From positions 248,001 through 312,000 of the forward strand of contig KV918769.1 in the NCBI GenBank assembly GCA_002049455.2: 64,000 nt of DNA, given 5' to 3'. Below are positions 24,801-35,714 of this stretch, piece by piece. Each line of letters begins with the position of its first letter. Within the stretch, counting starts at the first letter, position 1. The DNA is from Porphyra umbilicalis (lineage: Eukaryota > Rhodophyta > Bangiophyceae > Bangiales > Bangiaceae). The notes under the pieces are model-generated. The model worked only from the letters and a program-made list of their open reading frames with translations. It had not been told where the DNA came from and did not search any database. Made by a program: the position numbers and the translations under genes.

Positions 24801-25286
24801 CTGTGCGACCACCTGCACCCTCACAGCCGTCACAGGCACCCATGACGGTGCGCGGCTGATCTACTCTCCCTGCAGCGGACGTGCGCAGCGCGCATGTTGT
24901 CTCGCTCGACCCGGTTGTACGAGCTCACGCAGCTTTGTTTTCTCTTTGTACCTGTGGCCCGGTGGTGTGTCGGTGCCTGCGCTCGTCGGCGGTAGCATCA
25001 AGCGCAGCGGTGTACCGGCGCGTCTATAGATCCACGAGCAATTTTTTATGCACGAGCCTGGCTGGTGTTCTACTCGTTGCCCACCTCTTGCACCGCATCT
25101 TGCCTTTCACACCACTTTGCTTCCCCGCCCACCCTGGCTCTCGCCGAGTTTCCCCGCCCCCCATTTTTGTACTGGTGCTCGTATTGCGACGCCGGCTTCC
25201 CCCCCTCTCCTCTTTCCGGCGGCATCACACCGCCGCCCCCACGGCGTGCACTATCACAGCACTGCTGGCCCCCCCTCCACCCCGGT

Positions 25287-25490
25287 GCATCGCCAACACC
25301 TATTGCTTGAGATTCTTCCTCGTCCCCCGTGCGTGCCGTTGTCTCCCACGCTGGTTGAGCGCTTGCGTTGGCCGTGCCAAGGCCTGGTGCATCGAGAACA
25401 CCTATTGCTTGAGAATCTTCATCGTCCCCCGTGCGTGCCATTGTCTCCCACGGTGGTTGCACGCTCCCGTTGGCCGTGCCAAGGCCTACG
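25287..25490 (+). repeat. 102-bp sequence in two tandem copies
   Basis: gcatcg...caacacctattgcttgag begins at 25287 and recurs at 25389 with about ten substitutions. The copies lie just upstream of the Harbinger accessory gene, in a frame that continues into it but has no ATG here. Confidence 0.8.
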
Positions 25491-25573
25491 AGGGGTTTCG
25501 CGCGCTGGGAGATAGTGTGGCCTACGGTGGTCGGGGGGCGTTGGTGGTGAAGTGGTGCGTGGTGTCGTACGCA

Positions 25574-27409
25574 ATGATGGCCGCGGCGGCGGCGGCAGCG
25601 GCGGCGGCGGTGGCGGCAGTGGGGGGCGGGGTTGGTGGCACCACCACCACCGACGTTGGTGGTGGTGCACCCGCGCCAACAGCCGCTACGTCGGCTGTCG
25701 CTGCAAGGCTCTCCCCCCGCTTCCGTGGCGGTGATATCGCCGACCACAACGATCCCCCTCGTCATGTATTTGCAGACACGCGAGCGCAAGATGCCGACGA
25801 TGCACGCCATCACGACAGCGACGGGGACGCCCACGTGGCGCGTTGCTCCCCCACGATCAACGACCTCGCCTCACAAATTGAGGACGACGTGTTGCACGAG
25901 AATGTGGCGGGGTCTCGGGCCACGGCACCTCAAGATGACGAGCGCTCTCCACGTGTCCCAGCCCGCCGTGGGCGCGGCGGACCGTCGAAGGGCGTGTCTC
26001 GAGGCGGCGTTGCCCGCCGCGCCAGTGGTGTTCCCAACAGCGGCAGCGGCCGCGGACGCGGCCGCAGTGGTGGTGGACGGGGACGAGGCCAGGGCGGCCG
26101 GGGCCGTGGTCGAGTTGGTGCTGGGCGCGGCCGCAGTCGTGCGCAACGCGGCGCCAATGACGAAGCCGTCGACGGTGCCTCAGTTCGTGGGGTCATGGTG
26201 ACCATGGACGAGAGGCTGTTTGTCGTCTCCAAGAGGGCAGATGAGGTCGCTTTTCGCGTTGCGTCCCACGGGTCATCATCTAGAAGCCTCCAACTACATT
26301 TGTCCAACATTATGGGCGACTTGCTCAAGGCGGACATGGACGGTCAAGACGCGGCGGCCACCGCCGTGTCCGCGGCGGCGGCGACGCTGGGATCGTCGGC
26401 GGTAGGACGTGCCGCCGGTGCGTCGGGGTCAGAAGCTGGAGGGACGGCGGAGTCAGCGGCGGCAGACGCCGGGCACGCTGAGTCGGGGTCTGCGGCGGGT
26501 GGCCTCGAGGCCTCACGCAGCGACGCGGCCGAGCCGCCCATGACGCTGGCCTCCATTGGCCGGGATTCGCTGGCGCTTTGCCGCGTAGTCAGGGCTGCAC
26601 AAGACCTCCACACCGCGGCCGAGTCGGTGCGGGGCCTGACGGGGACGACGGGGGAGCAGGAGACGGCCGCCGTGCGTCAAATTGTTCTGAAAAAGGCTCG
26701 AGATTGGCATGGCTCGGTCCAAGATGTCGACGAGATTCTCCAACTCGCTGACAACACGATGCGGTACGTCGGTACCCCCCGTCGGTCGGGCATCCGCGTC
26801 AGCGGTGCCCTACCTCCCGTGCCACCAGCATCATCCGGGAGGGCGCCCGCGGCAGACGAAGACGCGGGCGGCAGCATGTTTGAGGACACGTCGGACGTGT
26901 GTGAGAACCACGAGGACGCCGGAGCGGACGAGGAGGACTTGATGGAGGGGGACGTGGGCCTGGATGAGGAGGCCCCGGTGGGGGCGCCTTCTTTCGGCAC
27001 TGGTTCGGCGTCCAGGCATTGTGTGGGGGCGCGCAGGGCTCTGGGGGGGACCACATCTCCTGGGGGAGGCACCATGGAGTTGCCAGACGGGGGACGGCGG
27101 GCAGCGGCGGCCGCTCTGCTGCAGCCACCGCTTGCTGTTGCCCCTGGGGGCGCGAGTGGGCGGTCTGGCCGTGACGGTCAGCCCGCAGCTGTGGCCACCC
27201 AGGCGGACAAGGCCATGGGGGAGGTGTTGGCGGCGATCACGGCCAACATGATCGAGAGCAGTCGACGCGCCGACCGCGAGCTGTGCGCCAAGTCGGACGA
27301 AAGGCATACTGCGCGTGTGGCCAACCTGACGAAGCTCATCCTGGCCGAGCCGGATAACCAGATGTTCAAAGACATGCTGGCTGCCGAGATGGCAGCCCAT
27401 CGGCAGTGA
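25574..27409 (+). CDS. RGG-rich accessory protein of a PIF/Harbinger element (probable)
   Basis: The frame is open from 24881, but its first ATG is at 25574 (MMAAAAAAAAAA), giving 611 residues. It has a poly-Ala start, an acidic/His segment, and an RGG-type arginine-glycine block (GRGRGRSGGGRGRGQGGRGR at about 26050-26110), which is a nucleic-acid-binding kind of region. A protein-like core begins MDERLFVVSKRADEVAFRV, then an Ala-rich linker. The helical C-terminus ends SDERHTARVANLTKLILAEP. The gene ends 68 bp from the end of a Harbinger transposase on the opposite strand. Harbinger elements need a second, usually Myb/SANT-like protein; I see no clear SANT motif, so the role is inferred from position. 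A host gene is the alternative. Confidence 0.5.
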   Translation: MMAAAAAAAAAAVAAVGGGVGGTTTTDVGGGAPAPTAATSAVAARLSPRFRGGDIADHNDPPRHVFADTRAQDADDARHHDSDGDAHVARCSPTINDLASQIEDDVLHENVAGSRATAPQDDERSPRVPARRGRGGPSKGVSRGGVARRASGVPNSGSGRGRGRSGGGRGRGQGGRGRGRVGAGRGRSRAQRGANDEAVDGASVRGVMVTMDERLFVVSKRADEVAFRVASHGSSSRSLQLHLSNIMGDLLKADMDGQDAAATAVSAAAATLGSSAVGRAAGASGSEAGGTAESAAADAGHAESGSAAGGLEASRSDAAEPPMTLASIGRDSLALCRVVRAAQDLHTAAESVRGLTGTTGEQETAAVRQIVLKKARDWHGSVQDVDEILQLADNTMRYVGTPRRSGIRVSGALPPVPPASSGRAPAADEDAGGSMFEDTSDVCENHEDAGADEEDLMEGDVGLDEEAPVGAPSFGTGSASRHCVGARRALGGTTSPGGGTMELPDGGRRAAAAALLQPPLAVAPGGASGRSGRDGQPAAVATQADKAMGEVLAAITANMIESSRRADRELCAKSDERHTARVANLTKLILAEPDNQMFKDMLAAEMAAHRQ

Positions 27410-27476
27410 CATTTTCTTATTATTTTTAAGTAATATGCTGGTGCGGAAAAAAAAAAGAAACATCCAATCGAACACA

Positions 27477-28739
27477 TCACCAGTGGTAGCGACCGTGGGC
27501 AATCATGTACTGCAACACTTGCTGCTGCACGCGGCTTCTCGCGGCACTTTCCGCCGCGGGGAGAGGCACCGCGGATCCGGTCGCCGCGTTGGCCACGTCG
27601 GCCGCGTCCACGGCCACTTCAGGCGACGTGTCGCCAAGCCGAATGCAAACGTTGTGGAGCGTCGCGCAAACCGCCACCCACTCCATTAGTCTGGTAAAAT
27701 CAGCATCCGATGCCACTGGTGCCCGTAGCTCCTTGAGACTGGCAAAGCGCCCCTTGAGTACACCAATGACCTTCTCGGCCGAAATGCGGCGCCGTGCATG
27801 CTGGTAGTTGTAGTTGCGGTTGGCACGGATATAGGCCGCTGGCCCCTTGTGAGGTAGAAGCACGCGAACAGACCCCAGCATACCCTTGTCACCCAAAAGG
27901 TATTGGCCAGGGGAGAAGTACCGCTCTGGGTAAATATGCCATGGGGCAGCTGCTTGCACCACCGTGTCAGGCACCGCGCCCGTAAAGCCTTGGACCACGC
28001 TCGTGATCCGTAGGTCCCAATCACAGGAAATCAGTACATTCACGCTGTAGCGCTTGTGCCTGTCGAAAAAACACCACGGGTCAACGCTAGGGGCGTACGC
28101 AAAAGGAATGGTAGTGCCATCAACCGCCCCAATGCACCCCCTAAACCCATACCTCTCCTCGGACTGCCGCGCATGCGCTTGGCGCTCGGCAGCAGTAGGC
28201 CAACGGACTTCGTCGGCCTCCCAACGCAAAATGGCCGACAAAACCCGCTTGGTCGCATTGACTACAGTTCCTGGGGAAACCCCGAAGCGCTGAGCCACGA
28301 CTATAACAGACGCCGCGTTGCCATAGTGGCCGAACCGAAACAGAGCAATTGCGAGCTGTATACGGACGGATAGTTGCGGCCGTCCGGACGGCGGATAAAA
28401 AATATCAGACGCCGTCAAGTCCAAACGAGACACAAGGTACTCAAACGTGCTCGCCTCTACACGCAGATGCGCGCGAAAGTACAAGGGTGGCAGTGCGTGC
28501 AGCACCCTATCTCTCCAGTCCCCAGACTTGGGAATGCGATTGCGACGGGAGAGCATGTACCGAGTCGCCAGCAGGTGAGTGAGGCGCTGGTGTGTGCGCG
28601 CCGCAACTAACAGCATCCCCAACTCAGCAAAGACACACCGCGGTGAAATTGTGCCCGAATGCTGCAACGCGACGACAAAGGTCGCCCGCTTCAGCAGCGC
28701 CCGGAGGCGACAAATCTCCTCTCGGCGTGCAGACACCAT
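27477..28739 (-). CDS. PIF/Harbinger-type transposase (DDE_Tnp_4)
   Basis: About 420 residues from the ATG at 28739 (the frame is open further to 28793 but without ATG). A winged/HTH region (RFGHYGNAASVIVVAQRFGV) precedes the catalytic core. First Asp is in GCIGAVDGTTIPF (about 28100-28130), second in LLGDKGMLG (about 27880-27900), and Glu in SAEKVIGVLKGRFASLKE (about 27745-27780). The downstream helix VCATLHNVCIRLGD is typical of the family. No internal stop or frame change, so it looks whole. It faces the RGG-rich gene tail to tail. I could not find the inverted repeats. Confidence 0.92.
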   Translation of the reverse strand: MVSARREEICRLRALLKRATFVVALQHSGTISPRCVFAELGMLLVAARTHQRLTHLLATRYMLSRRNRIPKSGDWRDRVLHALPPLYFRAHLRVEASTFEYLVSRLDLTASDIFYPPSGRPQLSVRIQLAIALFRFGHYGNAASVIVVAQRFGVSPGTVVNATKRVLSAILRWEADEVRWPTAAERQAHARQSEERYGFRGCIGAVDGTTIPFAYAPSVDPWCFFDRHKRYSVNVLISCDWDLRITSVVQGFTGAVPDTVVQAAAPWHIYPERYFSPGQYLLGDKGMLGSVRVLLPHKGPAAYIRANRNYNYQHARRRISAEKVIGVLKGRFASLKELRAPVASDADFTRLMEWVAVCATLHNVCIRLGDTSPEVAVDAADVANAATGSAVPLPAAESAARSRVQQQVLQYMIAHGRYHW

Positions 28740-31208
28740 TCTCGATAGAGCACGGACACACACGCCCGGCGCGTGGAGCAACGAGAAGGTCACAACAGCG
28801 GCACACTAGAAGCTGTGCAAGAAGCACGCTCGCGTCGTGCGCGGCGCGTGACGACGAAGACACAACGCAAGGTGCGCGATAGGACACAGACGGGGTGTCC
28901 CTGTTGACACGGGCGGCGGCGCCGTGGTGGTTGTTGAGGTGCGGTTGTCTCGTGAGCAGAGCTACTCGTGCTCACCCCCGCTTTGGCGCAGGCAGTCGGT
29001 CACCGCACGCTGAACCCCCGTATCGCACCGACCTTATTGAACGCTCCCCTGTGGCGAGCACGACCCCCCTGAAGCCGGTCACGTTTTGGTTCCTGGTTGG
29101 CACAAGACAGTCGGATCTTTTGCAGCAGCATGACGTCAAATATAGAGTTGTTACAACTATGCGACAATAAGTGTCAAGTAGTTAATGTTGCGAGATAGCC
29201 CCCCTCGAAAGCAATACGTGTGCCCTCGGAACGCCCCCCCCCGCGTCGTGCCCGTTTCGACGTCTATTGAACCGTCCTACTCGACCACGCCGAGATGGCT
29301 CGTCCGTCGTCCAACTCGGACCCCGCCATGGTATCTGTAAGCCATGTTTCATGTACGTGATCGAACCTTGATTCGTTCCCACTTTGCCAACGCGACCAAT
29401 TGAATATTTGATCCGCTGCGTTGCATGCCACTTTGCCAACGCAATTCTCTGGACTTCAGTCATGGGTACTTATCAACATGCGCATGGGGTCACACACATA
29501 ACTTTTGTTTTTTCCAGTCCACGCGCGGGAGTACTTGCGGTTTGCCCCGTGTGCACACCTTTTCGGGCGGTACGCAGTGTATCGATCACTGCTGCGGGTC
29601 GTTTGGGCATGGTTCGGTGCGCAACAGTCGTCCAACAGTTTCTGTAGCTTTTCTCGTCTGTAGCATGTTAGACGCGGTCAGACGGACGCCGTTTCGTAGG
29701 ACGTCCGGGTCAGCTGCCTCAGAATGAGGGTGATGCGATCAGACCCCCGGAAACGTCGATCTGGTCAGACGCATGGACTGTATTTTGCGGTTAAGTCCGG
29801 CGATGACGCTCCACGGGACAACCAAGGCACATTCTGTTCGAATGTTCAAGCAGACGCTCGCGACCCATCGTCCTGGAGGAGAGGGCTCCCGGACGGTCGG
29901 CAGGAGCTGCCGACGGCCGCACCACCGCTGTTGTCGGGGTCACCACCACGGCGGTCGCACACGCCCGACACACTCCCCGCGCGCGCGTCGGTGCGCGACC
30001 GCCCGTGACCAATACCGCCGGCGCGCGGTCGGCCGCCGCGCCGACGAGGTGACCAGCCCCAGACACCCTCCAGCGCGCACGTGTGGGTGTCCCCGCTGTG
30101 GCCACCACGGAGCCCGTCCGCCTCCACGTCATCTGCACGGACCGCGGCGCCCGACGCCCCGCCTCGCCGGCGGCCGCACCGCCCGTCGCGTGCGAAATGG
30201 AGTGGTCCGAGGCGCGCCGCCCCCCCCCGCGCCTACGCGGCGGCAGCGTTGACGGCGGCACCGCCCGCTGCGGCGCCTCCACACTCCTCGCCCCCGCCAC
30301 TGTCTAACGGGGGATGAGCTCCGCCGCCGTTGGGAGCGGGGAAGGGCACCGGCAGCGCCACCGCCGCCTCCCCTGCCGCGGCTGCCGCCGCCGTCGCGCC
30401 CGCCATCGTCGCGACTGCGACGGCCATCGCACCCGCGAGTGGTGACGGCGGCGGCGGCGGCGGCGGGGTCTCGTCCATGGCCCCACCGTCGCCGTTGCCG
30501 CCGCTAGCGGGCGTGCGCACCGCCGTCGCCATTCCGGCGGGGGACGGCGGCGCGGAGTTCGACGCGGGCTGCCTGCCGCGGCGGCGGCGGCGCCCAACTA
30601 CTGCGGCCGTGGCGACCAGGACGGGTGCGACGGTGGGCCGGCGGCGGCGGCCGAAGGCGGCGGTGCGGGGGAGCGGCGGGCCGAAGGCGGCGGCCGTGAA
30701 GACGGTCTGGCGGGGAGGGGGGCGGAGGGAGACGGCGGCGGCGGCGGCGGCCCAGATGCGGCAGCGGCTGGGGCGGCAGCCGGAGGGTGTCATGGTGTTG
30801 GCTGACCATGGGTCCCTGCTGTACGAGGCCAGTTTACGTGACGGACGCTGCGCGCCGCCAGCCGATTGGCACGGGTGGGGAGATAGCTGAGGTCGCACTG
30901 GCTGAGGCAGCGGTCGATATTGTCGGGCTTGGGGCGCGCGGCGTCGAATTTGGTGCGGGGCGCGACTGACCTGCCCGTCTCTTTTCTTCCAAGGCTTTCT
31001 CGTGTTGCGCTCGTGTGTGCCTTGCTTGTGTGGCCCGTCCATTTCATTTTTTTTTTCAACAGGTACTGGAGGTGCTTGCAGGCGGCGAGCCGAAACGTCG
31101 GAGGCGGCATGAATACTGTGCACGCCTGGAGGTGCAGGGATATTCGTCTGCTTGTGGCTGGGGGGGGGGGGCGCGGCGGTGACAACGGCGGCGCGGGCGG
31201 CGGCGGCG
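28740..31208. other. no confident gene
   Basis: The first few hundred bases are upstream of the Harbinger transposase. From about 29900 to 30780 the DNA is very GC-rich and open on both strands. One minus frame (30233-31123) and one plus frame (30330-30890, ending VMVLADHGSLLYEASLRDGR) are long, but neither has a known motif. The segment at 29397-29431 (aattgaatatttgatccgct core) recurs at 31774-31806. Confidence 0.4.
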
Positions 31209-31668
31209 GCGCAGCGGGCCCAGAACCGTCGTCAAAAGCACGTCTGTTTTTACCTGTTTTGAGCCTCAGGGAGGCCCGTGTTCCTGTTTGAAGAAACAGA
31301 ATTCCCGTGCAAAAAACAGAGCATCCCCCCTTGACAGGCTCTCAGAGGCCATCCCATGCGAGGTCCTTGCATATTTGTGTTTGCGAGAACGGGAATCGTT
31401 CCTCACTCCACACACAGCGCCTGCTAGCAGGGCCATAGATGCTTCTCCGTCTCTCTATCTTTCTGGAAGGGTGAAGTGTATACGTCTTATGCTGTGTCTC
31501 TCTTTTTACGAGTGGAGAGGCATCTATCCCGGCGAACAGATGATTTTGGCGCCCTTTCTGGAAAAAAACAGCTTTGACAGAGCCGCAGGGCGGTTCGCAG
31601 ATTATCTGTTCGCCTCAAAACACGCAGAAGCAGAGGTGCTTTTGACGACGGTTTTGGGCCCGCTGCGC
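31209..31668. mobile_element. MITE-like element with 55-bp terminal inverted repeats
   Basis: The left arm 31209-31263 (gcgcagcgggcccagaaccg then tcgtcaaaagcac) matches the reverse complement of the right arm 31614-31668, with mismatches mainly in one 7-base block. The 460-bp length, AT-richer interior and absence of a transposase fit a miniature inverted-repeat element. GC-triplet-rich flanks prevent a sure target-site duplication call. Confidence 0.8.
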
Positions 31669-31737
31669 GGCGGTGCTTGTTGGCGGTGGCTTGTTTGCCG
31701 AGGACGAGCGGCCGCGCTGCTTCGCATGCTGTAAACA

Positions 31738-31775
31738 AGTCTAGGGTATTTCCGCGAACGCGTTTTCAGTCAATT
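31738..31775 (+). repeat. inverted-repeat copy, left
   Basis: caagtctagggtatttccgc then gaacgcgttttcagtca matches the reverse complement of 38718-38757 at roughly 80 % by eye. Next to it, 31774-31806 repeats a motif seen at 29397-29431. Confidence 0.65.
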
Positions 31776-32071
31776 GAATATTTGATCCGCTACGTTGCAT
31801 GCCATTCCATCCACAGCCACTGCCGCCGGGCCAGACCGTGCCCGGGCGGCGCCCCCCTGACCGCCGGCGTCCAGCGCGGCCGCGGATCCCGCCTGCTGAC
31901 CGCCGCACGCCTCGTCCACGGCGTGGCCGGCGTCCGTCCCCCCCCCCGCCGCCGCCGCCACGCCCTCATCGACGCCGCCGTCTCGTGGCTGGCCGGCTCG
32001 GCGTTGCAAGGCCGCCGTCCTTCCCCTGGTGTCCCCCCCGTGGTCCCCGCCCCACGCCGCCGCCGTCGGCC

Positions 32072-32794
32072 ATGGCCGCCGTGGCGGACCCCCCCGCGCC
32101 CGTGGCCGCCAGCAATGACGGCGGCGGCGGTGGCGGCGGCGGCGGCGACTGGCTGCCGCCGGCGGGTGCCTCCCCCCCGCCAGCCCCCGTCGCGGGCGCT
32201 GCTGCCGCCGTCCATGATCTGGACGGCGGCAGCGCCGCCGCCGTCGACGAGGCGGCCGCGACGGCGGCGGAGGCGGCGGCGGCCGGACCGGCCGACGCGG
32301 ACGCGGCGGCCGCGGCGGCCGCCGACGATGGGGCGACCACGTCAGACGCCGGTGAGGCCACCGACGTGCACGTGGGGCAAGCTGCCACCATAGCCGACGC
32401 GGCGACGGGCGCTGCGGCGGCTGCCGACGCCTCGGGCGATGCTGCCGCCGCCGACGCGGCGGCCACCGACGGCGCCGCCGACGCCATTGACCGTGGGCCG
32501 GCCGCCACCGCCAACGGCGGGGGAGTCCCCGTGCCGGCGGCCGACGCGGCCGACCAAGACGCAGACGGCGACGCGGTCGGCGCAGGGGGCGGGGGCGGTG
32601 CGGGCGAGGCCGCGTCGCCCGACGCGCCCGGCGCGGCGGCGGCGGCAGCGGCCGAGGCGGCGGCACCGCCGGCCGAGGCGGCGGCGGCGGCCGAGGCGGC
32701 GGCACGCGCGGCCGCTGTCGCCGACGGCGACGCAGCCGACGGTGGGGGTGACGCCGACGCCGCGCCCGTCGGCGGCGACGGCGGCGACGCAGTG

Positions 32795-32829
<35 letters not shown>

Positions 32830-35096
32830 CGACGGCGCGTCTGCGCCCGCCGAGACGGCCGACGCGGTCGGTGCCGACGGGGCGCGCGGTGCAGGGGTGG
32901 GAGGCGTCGACGGCGCCACCGCCGCCGCCACGGCCGCCACTGGTGCGTCTGCCGACGGGGCGGTTGCGGCCGCCGCGGAACGTGCGGTCGCTGCCACCCG
33001 TGTGCCGGCGGCCGCCCCCGTCGGTGAGGCGTCGGCCGACGCCGACGGGGTTGCTGCAGAGGCCGACGCGCGAGTGGCCGAGGCGGACGCGCCGGCCGCC
33101 GGTGCGGCCGTGCCGGCTGCAGACGCCGACGAGGCGGCTGCCGAGGTGGACGTGCCCGTCGTCGAGGCTGACGAGGCCGCCCCGGTGGCGGACGCGCCGG
33201 CCGCGGACGCCGACCAAGCAGCGGCCGACGCCGACGCGCCGGCCGTCGATGCCGACGAGGCCGCAGAGGCGGCCGCCAGTGTCGACGTGCCGGCCGCCGA
33301 CGCTGATGAGCCGAATGCCGCTGCCGATCAGCACGCGGCCGGCGCTGTCGAGCCGGCCGTCGACGCCGTCGAGCCCTCTGCCGACGCCGTCGAGCCCTCT
33401 GCCGACGCCGACGAGCCCTCTGCCGACGCCGTCGAGCCCGCCGCCGACGCCGTCGAGCACGCCGCCAACGCCGTCGAGCACGCCGCCAACGCCGTCGATG
33501 CCGCCGCCGACGCCGACGAGCCCGCTGCCGACGGTGTCTCACGAGCGGCCGATGCCGACGCGGACGTCCCGGCTGTCGAGGCGGTGGTGGTGGCCGACGC
33601 GGCAGCCGCCCCAACAAACATGACGGCCGCCCCACCCAGTGCGGCAGCCGCCCCGGCCAACGCGCCGGCCGCGCCGGCCGACGCGCCAGCAGGCAACGCG
33701 GACGCGCCGCCCGCCAATGCCGACGCGTCAGCCGCCGACGTCACCACCACTCAAGAGCCAGCCGCCGACGCCTATGCGCCGGCTGCCGACGCCGACGCGC
33801 CGGCTGCCGACGCCGATGCGCCGGCTGCCAACGCCGATGCGCCGGCTGCCAACGCCAACACAGCCGATGCGTCGACAGCCGACGCCGGCGTGCCGGCCGC
33901 CGACGCCGACGTGCCGGCCGCCGACGCCGACGTGCCGGCCACCGACGCCGATGCGCCGGCCGCCAGCGCCGACCTGCCGGCAACCACCCCCCCCCCCCCC
34001 CCCCCCAACGGCACGGACGCAGCAGGCACGGCGCTGCCAGCCCCCCCCCCCCCACCCCCCCCCCCCCCCCCAGTCCCTCAACGACGCCGTCGACGAGGTC
34101 GTCCAAGGCCTCGTCGCCACTGCCGTCGGCAGCACCTTCCCCCCCCCCCCGCGCCGGCGGCGGCGTCGACGACCCCCCCCCCCCAACGCCCGCCGCGTCG
34201 TCCGCCGCCGTCCAGCGGCTTATCTTTGACCTCGTCCAACGCGTGTCGGCCGGCGACGGGGACGGCGGGGGTGGGGGCACCCCCCCCCGGCGGCCGCCGC
34301 CGGGGTGCCCCTCGGCGACACGCGCCCCCGGTCCTTCACCCGCGCGGGCGTGGCGCTGCGGTGGAACCAAACCGCCGAATCCATCACCGTCGGCGTGGCG
34401 GTGCCGGCGGGCGCGCGCCCGCGGGATGTGGGCGTCACCTGGGACGCCCGCCGCGTGCACGTGGCGCTCGACGGGGGTGGCGGGCGCCCGTCGCCGGCGG
34501 GCGGTGGCGGTGGCGGTGGCGATAGCGCCGACGCGGGTGGTGGCGGTGGCGTTGGCGGTGACGGTGGCGGTGGCGGTGGCGGTGGCGGTGGCGGTGGCGC
34601 GGGGGGGGCGGACCCCCCCGCCCCGGCGGTGGTGCTCGACGGGGAACTCGGGGGCCCGATCGCGCCCGGCGACGGGTGCTTGTGGGCGCTCGAGGGGGAG
34701 GGCCCCGCCCGCACGCTGACGCTCGAGATGGAAAAGGCGCGGCCGGGGTGGTGGCCGCGCCTCTTTGCCGACGATGACCCGACGGCGTACGCGCTCGTGC
34801 GGCCGCCGGCGGGGAGGGCGGGGGGCGCGGCCGCGGGCGGCGCCGGCGGCGGCGGCGCCGACGCGACCATTGACGCGACGGCCGGGGCGCCGTCGACGGC
34901 CGTCCGCATGGCCGCCGCCTACACGGCCACGGTGGCGGCGGGCGGCGACGATGCGTCCGCGGCGGCCGCGCAGCTGGCGGCGTGCTACCAACATGGCGTC
35001 GGGGTGCCGGCCGACGCGGCGCGCGCGACGGTGCTCTACCGCCAAGCGCTCGGCGGCGCGCCCGCGGGCGGCGTCGCGCGCGGCGTCGACGGCGGG

Positions 35097-35128
<32 letters not shown>

Positions 35129-35714
35129 GGGCGCCCCCCCCCGCGACGCGGCCGCCCCCTGGCGCCTGTCGGCGGCGTTCAACTTGGGCCTCCTCGCGGA
35201 GCAGCGCGGGGAGGCGGCGGAAGCGCTCCGCTGGTGGAAGGTGGCCGCGCGCGCTGGCTCGGCGCCGGCGCTGTTCAACCTCGGCGTCCTCCACCTCAAC
35301 GGCGTCGGCGTGGAGGCAGATATGGGCGCGGCGGTCGCCTTTTTCCGCGCCGCCGCCGCCGCCGACCCGCACCTCCGCATGCCGCCGGCGGTCGCGCGGG
35401 CGGTCGCCCTCGCCACCGCCCGGGGGGGGGGGGGGGGGGGGGGGGTGGCCGGCGCCCCAACCGCCGCGGGCGCCCTGTCGGCATTTGCGGCGGGGTCGGC
35501 GGGGGCGGGGGGGGGGGGGCCCGCCGCCGCTCGGTGCGGGGGGGATTGACCCCGGGGGGGGGGGGGAGCCGACCCCCGCCGAAGCGGCGGAGCGGGAGCG
35601 GCGGCGGCAGGCCGCGCGCGACACGCTCCGGGCGGTGGCCATTGGGGGGGGGTCGCCCTCGGCGTCGCCGCGGTCGGCGTCGCCGTGCGCGTCTGGTGGC
35701 GCAACCGCCTGTGA
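32072..35714 (+). CDS. Ala-rich CS-domain and Sel1-repeat protein, probably tail-anchored
   Basis: The ATG at 32072 opens a roughly 650-residue Ala/Asp/Glu/Pro-rich region (repeats such as ADADAPAADADEP, 33000-33960). After poly-C runs come helices (SLNDAVDEVVQGLVATAV, VQRLIFDLVQRV). A CS domain of the NudC/p23 type spans about 34340-34765: ALRWNQTAESITVGV, VVLDGELGGPI, CLWALEG and a WWPRLF end. Sel1-type repeats follow (ACYQHGVGVPADAARATVLY; AAFNLGLLAEQRG; LFNLGVLHLNGVGVEADMGA; about 34970-35370). The last segment reads VALGVAAVGVAVRVWWRNRL then TGA (35712-35714), a single membrane helix with a basic tail. CS domains bind HSP90-class chaperones and Sel1 repeats are adaptors, so a membrane-tethered co-chaperone is inferred. 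The pieces lie in different frames that switch at long C or G runs. The join of the Ala-rich part to the CS part is uncertain; it may be a separate gene. Confidence 0.55.

Noticed and set aside
31770-33635. 621-codon minus-strand Arg/Pro-rich frame
   Set aside because: It is the antisense shadow of the Ala/Asp-rich plus frame; it is made almost only of Arg, Pro and Ala, as expected from GC-rich triplets.
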